DNA of 64,000 bases from Anadara kagoshimensis (taxonomy: Eukaryota > Mollusca > Bivalvia > Arcoida > Arcidae), in contig CM037865.1 in assembly GCA_021292105.1 (NCBI GenBank), forward strand, positions 65,097,630-65,161,629, read 5' to 3'. The notes under the pieces are model-generated. The model saw nothing but the letters and a program-made list of their open reading frames with translations, ran no database searches and had not been told where the DNA came from. Positions 25,587 through 40,651 of the stretch are shown here, piece by piece. The stretch's first letter is position 1; each line of letters begins with the position of its first letter. The position numbers were made by a program, and so were the translations under genes.

Positions 25587-25656
25587 TCATGAACACAATT
25601 ACACTATCACACAATATAAACATGAACACAATTATACTATCACACAATATAAACAT
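25587..25656. repeat. Short tandem duplication, ~35-bp unit
   Basis: ATGAACACAATTA(C/T)ACTATC followed by ACACAATATAAAC, present twice in a row. Confidence 0.8.
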
Positions 25657-26554
25657 ATGTATACTATGGTAAATACATCTGAATTCCATCAAGGATTTAC
25701 TATTAAAAAAAAGTAAAATCACTGTAATATAAAGTCACATTAAATGGTATACTATATATATAATGAGACACAACTCTAAATAATACCTCAGTCAGAGTTA
25801 TATCAGTTTGGTGCAATACCATTCAAGTCAAGAAATAAGGATGCCACTTAAGAGCCTGGCCTGTAAGGGGAGGTAACAGATGGTACATGTGCTTTTTCAT
25901 GACTGTTCCATTCCATCATTAGGACCATATATGTATGGTTAACAGGATAGAACTGCTTATTGGCTGAACATATCCCTTATGATGTTCTTCCAGTATGTAT
26001 GCCAAAACATGCAATGTGGTGCACAGCAACATAACCCAAGTGAAATCCTAGTATTGTCTTGAATCAATGAGATCAAATTTTTAAATACATAGAGACAGAT
26101 TATAAAACATCCAAAATGTATAAGTTTCACGTGTATGTCCTTACCAATAAATATGTACAAAATAATAATACCGTATATTAATCAATAGTCTTAAACATAC
26201 CATATTTAAAACATGGCATCATTGTATAAGATAAAAGCTTGCTTCTCATATGTACCAGTATATAATACACTTCAACCTTAAATAAATAAAAAAAACTTTG
26301 TTGAAAAAAAACATTTTTGTACTAACCTTAAAAATCTAACCATGTTGTATATAGTGTAAAACTGTCAATATGATAAATGTGTTTGTATAATACATGTATA
26401 TCAATATTATGCTTACCAGTAATCAATATTGGCAGTTTCCATGACAACCCTGAATTACTAAATATTAAGTAAGAGTATTAGTATTTGCTTACAAAAAGAG
26501 CACACATGATTATTTGCATGTATAACCATGCATCATAAAACTACAATGCATTCA

Positions 26555-26963
26555 CAGCCCTCAATTTTGTCTAATAAAAATGGTGGCCAAACCAATCTGG
26601 AATTGTATCGCGTGACCTAAAATTTGTAAATGGTAGCCAGCTTGTCCACTTTAAATTTAAACTTTTGTGACCAGAGAACAAATATTATTTCTGCATTCAA
26701 AAATTTTCATGATACCGTTACAAATTCTTGCAATATAATGGGTGCTTTACATCATTATTGTTATTGATAACACTGATTTATGTAAATTATTGTACGTCAT
26801 TTTTAAAAAAGTGCACTTTTGTTTTCCATACCTAAAAGATGCCTTAATTTTCCTTCATTTGAAAGAAAAGATTGCCTGGCCCCTTGGAATTTCCACTGGC
26901 CACCTGAAAATTTAAATTGGTGTCAAGCTGACCACTTGGTTTTAAATCCTACTTTGAGGGCTG
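26555..26963. mobile_element. hAT-like element with 5-bp target duplication ATTCA
   Basis: Ends CAGCCCTCAATTTTG and CTTTGAGGGCTG are inverted repeats, flanked on both sides by ATTCA (26550-26554 and 26964-26968). No open frame; non-autonomous. Confidence 0.75.
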
Positions 26964-27122
26964 ATTCAATTTGAGTTTTCTGTATTACCCTACATAAAAA
27001 ATACTGAGTTAAACATAAACAAAATGTGTGCGGATTGCTCATGTACGTCTTGTTTTAATTTTTTTTTACAAAAGTGAACACATCCATACATTTATTACAC
27101 ATTTATTTCATTTAAATTCCAA

Positions 27123-27418
27123 TACAGTCAAATCTGCTCTAAAGGTCACCTCTATATAAGGGCTTTCTGCATCTGAAGATAAGTAAAATTTTTTTGCCCA
27201 TTGCCTTTCAGGCTGCTTAGAATTCATAAAATTGCCTTCAGAATACCTGAAAACATTTTTACGGCCCAAGAACCCCCTTGACCCCTTGCCTGTTGGATTA
27301 GTCAATCTACCTCCTGCTTCAAATTTTAGGGAAATCACTGGTTATATAATAGTCACCTGCCCATTAAGATGACTTTACTGGTTTCCTTGGGTGGCCTTTA
27401 TAGACAGACTTGACTGTA
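27123..27418. mobile_element. Tc1/mariner-like MITE, 296 bp
   Basis: Left end TACAGTCAAATCTGCT and right end AGACAGACTTGACTGTA form inverted repeats with TA at the outer edge, as in TA-targeting elements. Same family as 1863-2051 and 2466-2647. Confidence 0.75.
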
Positions 27419-28513
27419 AAAACAATACATTATATCATATATTCCTACATTTAGTGCGGATTTGTAGTAACTGAACACATCTGTAATGGATTACACTCAA
27501 CAACATTTTATGGATTTCACTCACCATCATTTTAAATTCAATATAATTCATTTGTTACCAATAAAATATTATATAAAATGATCCAACAATTATTATCTAA
27601 CACTGCTGTTATTGAAGAGTGTTATATTAACTCATAGTGAGATGAATTGTATAAAACTTTGAAAAAAAACATGGCCAATCATTTGTATCCAAATAGATCA
27701 TTGTTCAGCACTGTGAAAAGTGTCAAGTCTTAATTAAAGACACCATGCAAAAGAAAGTTTTAGAAAATTACTGTTCAATTCCAGTATATCAAAACTCTAA
27801 GTACCATTAGGCAATTATATACCAATAAGTATAACAGATTTGCAAAATATTATTGTCCTTGACACCAATATTTAAAGGTAGTACTTCTATTACCAGTATT
27901 TTATAAAAACTTGTATATAATCTCTAAAAAAGGTGATATTCATGCAGTCTAATTTATTTTAGACTCTTTGTTTTTCAAAGAAAACCGTTATGCTATCAAA
28001 TTCATTTGAAATCATAGACAAATACATGTACATGTCTATAAAGACAGCAGTCAATGATATGAAAAATAGTTGTATGACCTCAAAATTGGCGCTATTCCAA
28101 TGTTCATAACATAAAGCCAAATAACTTTTATTAAAAATTGCAATGAATTTTACTCAATATGTATTTATTGGTAGAATTCTTCAAAGATTCACAATCTGCC
28201 CATTTGGTACCTTAAAGCTTGCCCTGAAGCATATTTTGTAAATCGTACATTTTAATAACAGTTGGAAGTTCTGAGTTAGTAATAACAATCCACAAAGCCA
28301 TCTTTCTGTAAAATTTTACCTCTATCAATCCATAAAGTCAGATATCATAATACAGCTTGATCAATCCACAAACCAATTGGGTACCAAATTACTTTTAACA
28401 ATGCATCAAACATAAAAATTCAACTTGAATTTATCAAAACCTTTCAAATCATCATTGTACAGATTGTCCTTAATTCTTCGAACAACATAAGACATGTTAT
28501 AAATAACTGTATA

Positions 28514-30630
28514 TTATTCTTCTTTCTTTTCTTCTAACAGTCTGGCTGCTTCTGTTTCTTTAGTATGAGCCTCATCAATTTCTCTTGCCTTTATTTGTAG
28601 GTGTATAATCAGTCGACATGTTAGCAGTAACACCATGACAATCTGTAGACTCATCTTCTCCATCCCATCATTCAAAGCATAATGTGCATAGATATCATTT
28701 AACATCAGCAACATTAGTAAAACATTGCTGGCTTCTTTAAGCGGGCCTGAATAATTATAAAAGAAATGCATATTAATACAGAATATGGATCTATAATTAA
28801 TTAAATTCAAATTAATTTAATAGTGAGGTAATTCATCAGAGCCAGGGTATGACAGTGGCATACAGCAATTCATTAGGGCTGTGGTATAGATCAATGATGA
28901 ATTTTTCTGGTTGCATTATATTTATAATAAAACACTGAATTACCACTTTCCAAAAAATCATAAAATGTACCCATTGGATTGGCTACAAACAATTACTCTA
29001 CATAAACCAGTGCCATTGATATGAGGAATTATATAGCCAATTTTGCAGGTTTAAAATTACCGTAGCTATAGGTAACCATTTTGTGGAAGGGCTATTTCAA
29101 ATTTTTTTCATTTATTTGTGAAAAAGCAATTTTAAGAGTGTTTAAAGTTTTTTTTATTATTATTATTGTAAATAAAACACATCAAAGTTGAAAATCACAG
29201 GTTATTTTTAGAGCAATGACGTTTGTCCTTGTACCACATGACCATGCAATACCTCTTAACAAGTTGGAAAACGTTTACATTGCAAATCCCCAGAATAAAT
29301 TTTTCGTTTTTATAGAAAAATGTCATCATATGCAATATCCATTGGAAATTTGGAATAAGTGTTCCACACAAGCATAGTAGGGTATCATTTAAATGCCCAT
29401 ACCATGATATGTACGAGTGTAAAATTACCTGGTATAGCTGCTAATATTACACCACATACCACTTCAGCACCGCCAACAGCTTTCCTGTAAATATGGGGAT
29501 TTGGTTTCCATCCAGTCTGATTAACTAAAGGAAAGACTTTTGTACTCCGTATAAATGTTTTTCTCTGGAAAAAAATTCAGCGAGGGTTAAAAACACACCT
29601 TAAATTAAAATCTATGTTTCCATTCCTGGTAGCCAAAATCGCCATTGGCTACTAATTTCTAAGGAATTCTTTCAAAAAGTAACCTATTTTAGCAAATTTG
29701 TGAAAAAATACTTTAAAAAGGACTATATTTTCACAAATTTTGGAAATTTGGCTACTAATTATTTTAAAATGCATGAATTAATTAAAATCAAGAATTTGGT
29801 TTTTTGTTTAAACATTGCCTGCATCTTTTGATCATTTAATTACAACGAGAAGCTGAGAATCAGTTTTTATTTACAAAGCTGCCAACCTTATTTTTTGCAA
29901 TTGGGGGTCCGTTGGAGATTCAAGGTGTGTTGCGCATTGCTAAGCTTGTTGCACCATTCGGAAAAGAAGATCAAAAATGGTGCGCTGTTGTGTAAACTGT
30001 AATTTCACAGAGAATTTTATACAGTATGTGCACGTCACCATTTTGTGATTTTTTCAACTGCTACCGGCACAAAATTAATCCTAATTAGAACCTTTACAAG
30101 CCATGTAATAACTCAAATGTCAAGATTACATGAGGATTCGAGTGGTAATGAATGAATACTGCAAGTCCTCAAACTGTATGCCCAATTGCGGGTCAGTCCA
30201 CCTCTTGGCAGGTCAGCGGGAATTCACATGTAAAAGCTGGATGGACCCACGGGTTGCAGGTCAGTTGGCAGCTCTGATTCATGATTCTCATTCAATACTG
30301 TAATCAATATTTAAAACAAAATGTGAATTATTTTGTGAGAAAACAAATCAGTTCATTACTGTACTGAATGAAACTGCTCACATTCACAATGAACTTTCAA
30401 CATGAAAATTGCAGAACAGTCAGCAAAATAAAATGGCTCTGAACTGAATCTAATTTTAAATAAAATGGATATTATAAAATGGACATTATAAATTAAAAAA
30501 AAACCAATATTGTTCTTACCATCTCCTTGTAAAGATCTTGATTTACTGATGGAGTCAATTTCAGAATTCCTATGAAAACAAAGAAAATCCCCAGAACAAG
30601 AGACAAAATTTTAAGGACAAAGGAAGCCAT
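28514..30630 (-). CDS. TMEM35A: TMEM35A/NACHO-like membrane chaperone, 159 aa
   Basis: Complete three-exon gene: 30520-30630 (ATG at 30630), 29429-29564 and 28514-28746 (TAA). Junctions are GT-AG and sum to 480 nt. It begins MASFVLKILSLVLGIFFVF with a first membrane segment (~5-23), then IGILKLTP, a lumenal/cytosolic loop, RKAVGGAEVVCG (~64-75), a membrane segment to ~82, a hydrophobic block ~88-102, a last segment ~112-131 (IVMVLLLTCRLIIHLQI) and a charged Glu/Lys tail. The KLTP, G(A)xEVxCG and LLTCRLI positions match TMEM35A (NACHO), the ER chaperone needed for assembly of nicotinic and related receptors in vertebrates. TMEM35B is shorter and an alternative, but the tail favours TMEM35A. 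It is head-to-head with the LANCL3-like gene. Confidence 0.85.
29610..29780. mobile_element. ~170-bp MITE, copy 1
   Basis: Starts CTATGTTTCCATTCCTGG. About 95% identical by eye to 52503-52675. The right end is less complete than in the other copy. It lies in TMEM35A-like intron 1. Confidence 0.75.
29874..30276. mobile_element. CAAAGCTGCCAAC-ended element
   Basis: Left CAAAGCTGCCAAC and right GTTGGCAGCTCTG are inverted repeats with one mismatch. Flanks ATTTA and ATTCA match at 4 of 5. It lies in TMEM35A-like intron 1. Probably of the same type as the 5-bp-TSD elements. Confidence 0.6.
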
Positions 30631-31001
30631 TATCTAGATTCTACTAAAACGGAATTTTGCAAAAATCAGAAGTGCATTTTACAAAATAGAAAAAACTGAG
30701 CTGAGTGGAATCATCAGCTTCAGCAGCCCAAATAGTCTTGATCAAATGAAAGTTTAGTCAAGCGTGAAAAGATCCGCGTTTCAAAACATTTATCTGACAA
30801 AGACATTAAGCGCTTTTATCCTACTACTCTTTGCAATATTTCTAGAAGAGTATGGATACTATGCCGTTCAACAGTGGTTAATATATTTACGCTTGAGCAA
30901 AATATACAGGTAAATTTTAATACTGTATTAAATATAACTGTTTATCGGTAATTTTTATTTTGCTGAACTGACATTTTCAAGTACGTGTACCATTGAATTA
31001 A
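30631..31001. promoter_or_regulatory. Divergent promoter region, TMEM35A-like / LANCL3-like
   Basis: About 370 bp separate the TMEM35A-like ATG (30630, minus) from the open frame of the LANCL3-like exon, so both 5' UTRs and promoters must be here unless a distal exon exists. A good donor ACAG|GTAAAT at 30909 suggests a 5' exon of the LANCL3-like transcript. No TATA box or defined factor site was identified. Confidence 0.5.
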
Positions 31002-31128
31002 TTTTTAAACTTGATTTGGAACTTAAAAACAAATATTGGAATAACAGCCGACGACACCCACAGGTGCTTGTTGCTGGCTGCTGTAAACAATAATAAACAA
31101 GAAGAGGAGGCTAAACGAAACAAAACAG

Positions 31129-34236
<3,108 letters not shown>

Positions 34237-34821
34237 CTTTAATGTTTACCTCATATTGAGACACAATACAAAGTTACATTTAATGCACTATATATGGATT
34301 ATGGCTATATTTGGTGCACGTCTTTTTAAATAGCATTTCAGCTTACTAGAATTCAGAATTAGAGATAGACTCTTTGAAATGATATGACTTGTTCCTTAGC
34401 TTCCGTCCGAAAATAGTGACTTCATTTTAAAATTTACATGTTTGCAACAATATATATTTTATTGTATGCAAGATTATTAATCAAAATTTGCTTGAACTCT
34501 ATTTGCTAAGTTATTAATATTCCATTTATTACCATTTTTATGTAATTGCAATATTTATTTTCATAGTTTTGAGATTTTTTTTGTTGCTTAGAAACTATCA
34601 CAATGCAATAGATTCTTTTATAAGTTTAATGTGTATGATGTCTTCAGTTTGGTACATATAGCCAGGTTTGCTTAAACAACTTCTCTGAAACCATTGATTA
34701 GAATTCAACCAAATTTGGGTAAGAAACATCCATAAAGAAGTCATTTAAAGGTTTGTTTTTGGTATCCCAACAGTTACCACAAATACTAAGGTCACTTGGT
34801 CACAGCGAGTTAAAAGCTTAA

Positions 34822-35600
34822 CAAGAGCCTGATGGGCCTTAACACTCACCCGAGGATATGTACCATATCTCCTGCAGAAGTATACCATGACAGTAGCTCA
34901 GTTGGTAGTGCTTGCTTTGTATGTATGAGGTTGTGGGATTAAACACTCTCCACGGTCTGACCAAGCCTTGAAAGTAGACAGTGGCTTCATTCGCCAAACA
35001 CTCAGCATTTAGAAATGAAAGTCATGGGATCCTTCAGAAGAGACCTTAGAAAACCAATGACCCGTGTCACAGCATGCATGGCACATTTAGGAACCCTCTC
35101 TGTACATTCCCCTAACCGCACTGCAAAAGATAACAAAAAATTCTGGTGACATCTTGATATAACTGAAATATTCTTGACTAGTCAAATTCAATTAATCAAT
35201 CCTTCAGAAGTTCAGTAGGGACCCTCAAAATTTATCCCAACAGCTTTAGAGGAATGGATTTTTAAAAAATTTAGATTAACTAATTAAATATTAAATATGC
35301 AACTGTGACCTTGACCTTTGAGCCTACCCATCAGAATGATCGATATACATGTATCAGTATCTACAACATTCTAATATGCATGCCTATACAAAAAGTTTAT
35401 GCTTTACCGAATAATTAACCAATGCAGTATTCTTGCTTGTATGACCTTGACCTTTGAACCCATGACCTTTATCTATTTAGCAAAATTGTAGTTGCATCAA
35501 TACCTACAATATTCTCATATACATGCCTATTACAAAAAGTTCATAATTGTCCAGACAATAAATCATATGCTTACACATACAAACTGGCATTTTCAGGTTG
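34822..35600. repeat. Second copy of the 1.6 kb repeat, interrupted by a SINE
   Basis: Starts ACAAGAGCCTGATGGGCC followed by TTAACACTCACCCGAGG, like 23162. It resumes after the SINE with two units carrying TGACCTTGACCTTTGA (35308 and 35443) and ATACATGCCTAT. The distal half is missing. Confidence 0.75.
34885..35205 (+). repeat. Long-class tRNA-derived SINE
   Basis: A-box GTAGCTCAGTTGGTAG, B-box region AGGTTGTGGGATTAAAC, then CCAAACACTCAGCATTTAG, GAAGAGACCTTA and AACTGAAATATTCTTGACTA with a CAATTAATCAATC tail. Inserted in the repeat copy at 34822-35600. Confidence 0.75.
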
Positions 35601-36319
35601 TTGCATTAAATTTCACAATGCTTCAGAAAAATGAAAGTAACCGACATATAATGTACCTTTGATGGAACTTTTTAGTAGATGAGCAATATGGATGGTTAGC
35701 TGTACATTGTACATCATTTAAAAACATAAGAATGTAGTTTCTGGTGAAACTACTCTGCCAAATTTAATGACTTTACATGTAGCAGCAATAATTTCTAGGC
35801 GTTGTGCTTTAAATTATACAAATGAAAGGATCATGTACCATTGGGGATCTATTAGGAGGGAAAGAGCAAACATTTGTCTTGTTAGAAAGTGTAATTACTG
35901 TAACTACTAGACCTTAAAATGAGAATTATAAGCTGGTTAGTTGCAATGTTGTTTTATGTTTATTTTGAGGTGATAGCCCAGAGAGTCAGTATGCTGCAGA
36001 CAAGCATACCACTCATTATACTGGCACCAGGTCAACCAGTCAACACTCTGTCCCATGCACTGTTAGTAATGCATCCTTTGCCATATCTATCTTATGTTGG
36101 CATTCTTGAAGAAATGGGTTTTGTCAGATTTTCATTTTACCTACTTCTGCTAGTGATGTCTTCATTTCCCAAGTGATGTTCTAACCAGGTACCGGTAGGT
36201 ATTTTACTGGCATCTACTCCAAAATCTGTTTTGTTCCATTCTGAACATCAATGAAATGAACACAGTTGTAGGTGAATAGATGTGTAATGCCTCCCAGTCA
36301 AGTGTACTGGTACTTAAGA

Positions 36320-36645
36320 TATGACCATAGTAGCAAAATAAAGTGCTCGCTCTATGTGGGAGGTCAGGTTCAAATCTTGTAAGATCCAACAAGAATTGAA
36401 AATGGGTAGCTACTGTTCTTTCGCCAAGCACTCAGCATTTAGAATAAGTCACAGGTTCCTTTTGGAAGAGACCTTAAAAATACATTGTAATGCCCTTTGG
36501 CATGCTAAAGAACCCTCTCTGCACATTGTCCTAAGTGCACTGCAAGGTCAAATTTCTGCCACTTCAATTATAGCTGGAGATGTTTTGATATAAGTCTCTA
36601 AGTGAAGTATTCTTGACTAGGGTGTAAAACCTCCATCAATCAATT
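36320..36645 (+). repeat. Long-class tRNA-derived SINE
   Basis: AAGTGCTCGCTCTATGTGGG, AGGTTCAAATCTTG, GCCAAGCACTCAGCATTTAG, GGAAGAGACCTTA, GTGAAGTATTCTTGACTAGG and a CATCAATCAATTC tail. Same class as 34885-35205. Confidence 0.75.
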
Positions 36646-36711
36646 CACATGTGTAACTGGGGCAAAATGCTAGTAACACTTTGTAATGGTTTATAAATAT
36701 ATATGTTTAAA

Positions 36712-36733
36712 TATATATATATATATATATATA
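36712..36733. repeat. (AT)n microsatellite
   Basis: Uninterrupted TA dinucleotides directly beside the MITE at 36734, whose TA target probably lies in this run. Confidence 0.9.
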
Positions 36734-36967
36734 TAGGTAAACAACATTGACCTGTCCGTTTGAAGTTTAATTTAAATATTCATTATGGACAGGTAAATGT
36801 CAGTAATAGGGATCATGCGTGTATATTTCGTCTACCTGATGTGAACACTAATCATGGGCAATGTGTATATGTATTAAGTTATTAACTGCGAAACCTAACG
36901 CTACCCATGTTTTGGATGGACCCTCCTATATGAATATTCCTAATGAAAGGTCAATGTTGTTTACCTA
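36734..36967. mobile_element. MITE with perfect 20-bp inverted ends, 234 bp
   Basis: Left end TAGGTAAACAACATTGACCT is the exact reverse complement of the right end (36948-36967). It lies between TATATA tracts, consistent with TA-type insertion. Internal sequence has no open frame. A young-looking non-autonomous element. Confidence 0.85.
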
Positions 36968-38520
36968 TATAATATACGATATATAAGATCTATAAACAAA
37001 TAACAAACAATATTATATCATTTTCATGAAAATTGCTAGCTTTTTATTTCTGGCAGCAAATTCAGGGCTTTCTGTAAAATAAAATTCATCATCATCAACT
37101 TTCAGCATACATACATCAGCCCTTATCATCAATGAACTCTGTTCTTAATACTATATAAGAAAACGAAGCGGCACATGGCTTTCGTATCACTTTATCTCGA
37201 TATTACCACTATAATAACAATTACAACTTGTAACACAAAAACTAATATGTCAAGCAAAACATATATTTACCATAGAGACGACTTACAAAACAATATCTAA
37301 AATTACTTGTTTACTATGGATATCTTCCATCTTAATCAAACAGCTGCAATACCTAAAACAAGGTACTACTGCACCAAATCAAATATAAATGTCTAAGACT
37401 ATAGACTTGTAAGTAAGGAAGGAAACCCTTAAAACAAACACAAAGAGATAACTTAAAACATTTATGGCAGTGTATCTAACACTTCATTTTCAAATTTAAA
37501 CCCTGAACAAAATTTTACTCCTCAAAGAATAGGTTAAAAAGTTTAGAAACCAAATATATTTATTTTTACACCAAGACCTATCATGTTGAGCAGCATAGCT
37601 AGTCTGTTTGCTCATAAAATTTAGCATGTCTGTTCTACACAATACAAAAACCTTAACCTTGAATGCCCATGCTGATAGACGAAAGAAGTGACTGCCACAC
37701 TCGATTGTATAGTTTTAATTAAAACTCTTGATTTATATCTGGCCTTGAAATTTAAAATAATTATAATGTGAAGAAATGGGTAAATTTCAAGAAAATAAAT
37801 ATATACTTCTATTAATGTATTTTGCACCAATTAAACCAATGACTCAAAAAAAATTGAAATTCATGTGATATTTAAATCAACATCTCACAATAGGGTTAAC
37901 CAATATACCTTGTGATACCCAATAATATTTGTGTGGCATAAATTACATATAAATCCATAGGATACTGATCCTCTTTCAATAACTGACAGATAACTAAAAT
38001 TCCAAACAATATTATATATAGGATATCGCATGGTCTACGGCCAAATCCGATTGTAAATTTATCAGATGGAAACTTAGAAAAGATATGTAAGTAGAAAAGA
38101 CAGTATCCTGTATTGCTTTTCAAACCCACAATAAAATAAAAGAAAAATTTGTAAACAATCTCTTGTAATGTAAACTAATTCTCTTTTTTAAAAAAATAAC
38201 ACAAGTGGAAACAGTTGAAACTTCAAAAAATTATCTTTCTCAGATCGTAACAAAAAATTCAAATAAAACTTCAGAAAAAGTCTTCAAACTAGATATAATC
38301 TGCAAAAACTGTTGTCTACATTCTGTTAACATAAAGTCACCAGATTATTGACAGAACATGCTATAAAAAATATTAAGTCAGTTTGTGAACATTGACCAAA
38401 GCATGGAACTTAAAAAATAAAAAAATCTTTAGTTAACTTTCATTGAAAATCGAAAATCCTTTTTATCAGACAGAATTAAATATTTAGCAGCTAAAAATAT
38501 TGGTTTCTCAAACAAAAGGG

Positions 38521-38700
38521 TTCATGGTTTCCATGAAGTTTTGACTGAATTCATCAGACAGAAAAGAAATGTATTAAGTATTCATGGTGTCCATGAAGTT
38601 TTGACTGAATTCATCAGACAGAAAAGAAATGTATTAAGTATTCATGGTGTCCATGAAGTTTTGACTGAATTCATTAAACAGGGAAGAAATGTATTATGAG
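38521..38700. repeat. 60-bp tandem repeat, three copies
   Basis: Three consecutive units starting TTCATGGT(T/G)TCCATGAAG. Units 1 and 2 differ at one base; unit 3 has several changes near its 3' end. Confidence 0.95.
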
Positions 38701-40651
38701 GAGTTTAGACGATAAACCATACATTCAATGTAATCAAAGCTGTGTTGTATACAAAGTACCACAATAAGGCAATGTTGATCATGTAAGGCATAGTTGTTAA
38801 CAAACCTATTGCATGTTTATCTGTACAACAGTGTTTTGAATCATAACCAGTCTGTACCTTGTAACTAGATATTTTAACCAGTACAATTAACACTTTCTTC
38901 ACCTGACTGTTTCCATGTTATTACCATTAACCAGTTATCTTTTTACTTTACAATAAATGCTAAAGAGAAGGTCTATACCAGCAGACTAATAAGTGAAAAC
39001 TTTCAAAACTGCTAACAATATATGGTACAAGTTTCATTTATTTTAAATTCCCAATTATTCAATGGCCTTGTTTTCTCAATATTAAACCTGTTGATACGTC
39101 TTTATTATCCCCATAAAGATAAGTTGTGAACTTGTAATGTGTAATAGGACACTGTTCTCATCATGAAAAATATGATTGGCCTATCATTGTAATTACATAC
39201 AAATAAATTCCCTGAAAAGGCATCACATCTGACTCTAAAACCCCTTTAACTCCTATCAAAAAGACAAACTTTAAGGAGTTACAGTAAACTACATGAACAC
39301 ATAAAATATTGTATAACAGTGGTATGACTGTTAATTTTAATCAAACACTGATAATTATATTTCTGTAATTTTTCTTGAAACAACATAACACAGTATTAAG
39401 ACAACAAAGATTACAATTTTTCTTCTTTTTACAGTTTTAAGGCAACCAAAATGCCATTTATTGCTATGAATTCTTACCTCACAGTAAGGTAGAATTTTGA
39501 TTGGATGCTATGTTTATCCTGAAACAAGTAACAGTGAAACATGTACACAATATGCACATTGATCATTAGGAGTTTGACCGATAGTCACTATCGACAGTAA
39601 ACAAATGCAGCAAAAATCTTTTACTCCATTTCCAACAAAGGTATAAAAACTTATACAAGTGCTTGTATATGTCAAAATAATCATCTAACCTCTTGCTCTA
39701 TTAAAATATCGAGTAACATTCTATCTGTAAAGTTTTATTAAAAAAGATTTAACAATAAAAATCCCCAAGAGACATCTGCCATTTTTCAAAAATAATATAA
39801 AAATAAAATCAGGAAAGATATAAAAGAATAGGACTTTTATTTGGATATGTTTTCAAATACGTCATTAGGAACCCTTACTAACACAATAGAACCAATTGTC
39901 TTTGGTATTGTGAATAAGGACTTCCTTTTATTAAGCCTTTTTCAGGTATGCAGCTGTCCAATTCAAACATCAGGACATTCTGGCAAGATCGTGGATACGC
40001 TTTCGTCAAAGGAACATTTTTAACGTGTGCTGTTTTAAAAGCAAGTATGTTTTCTCAAAACAAACGATGACATTCTCTCTCTTATTTTTTTCAAATATCA
40101 ACTAGCTGTCATGGAAAAACAAATTTATATCCACAATTAATTTAAGTCCAGGGAAAAATATTGAATATGAAAATATATCAAAATATTTTTCAGCTGGAAT
40201 TAAACCAACTGCTGGATATAATTTTAGAGAAAAAGGTATTGAAAATGCACAATTTTTTACACTTTAATATGCAATAAGGTTTCTCATTGTTAATATTACT
40301 CCTTTATTAAAATGTTCACAAATACTTTGTTTTTAAAATCAAATTAACAAAGTAGACAATTTGAGGAAAAAATCTTCTAAAACCAACATTTAAACAATAT
40401 GTTGCAAAAATATATGAATGATATTACCAAAGATACTTGGAAGGAATAAAAACATTCCTTTGGTATATTTTTTCCAGCTCCAAAAACAATGCAACAATTG
40501 ATATGAATTGTCATTTACAAAATATATTTTTGACTTTTAGAAAACGGGATAGCCAGCAGCCCTTAATTGCCACTCAGTCATCTAAAGGACACAATACATA
40601 AAACCAATGAACTTATACATGCAAATATTTGGTTAGTTTGAGACAAAAAGA

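Larger units (their letters stand above)
21195..28513. other. Gene-free region between the MFI-like and TMEM35A-like genes
   Basis: 21195-21340 is probably the 5' UTR/promoter of the minus-strand MFI-like gene (locally GC-richer, with GAGCATGCGCAGACGAC). The rest holds a SINE (22540-22790), the 1.6 kb repeat (23162-24755), a 5-bp-TSD element (26555-26963) and a MITE (27123-27418). The last part before 28514 may be the 3' UTR of the TMEM35A-like gene. No exon was recognised. Confidence 0.5.
34237..40651. other. Region between the LANCL3-like and macoilin genes (tail to tail)
   Basis: The two genes end toward each other here. It contains the second copy of the 1.6 kb repeat with a SINE inside it, another SINE, a TA-flanked MITE and a 60-bp triplication. 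Both 3' UTRs must be inside; TTTATT (AATAAA on minus) near 40302 is a possible macoilin polyadenylation signal. No other exon was recognised. Confidence 0.5.
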
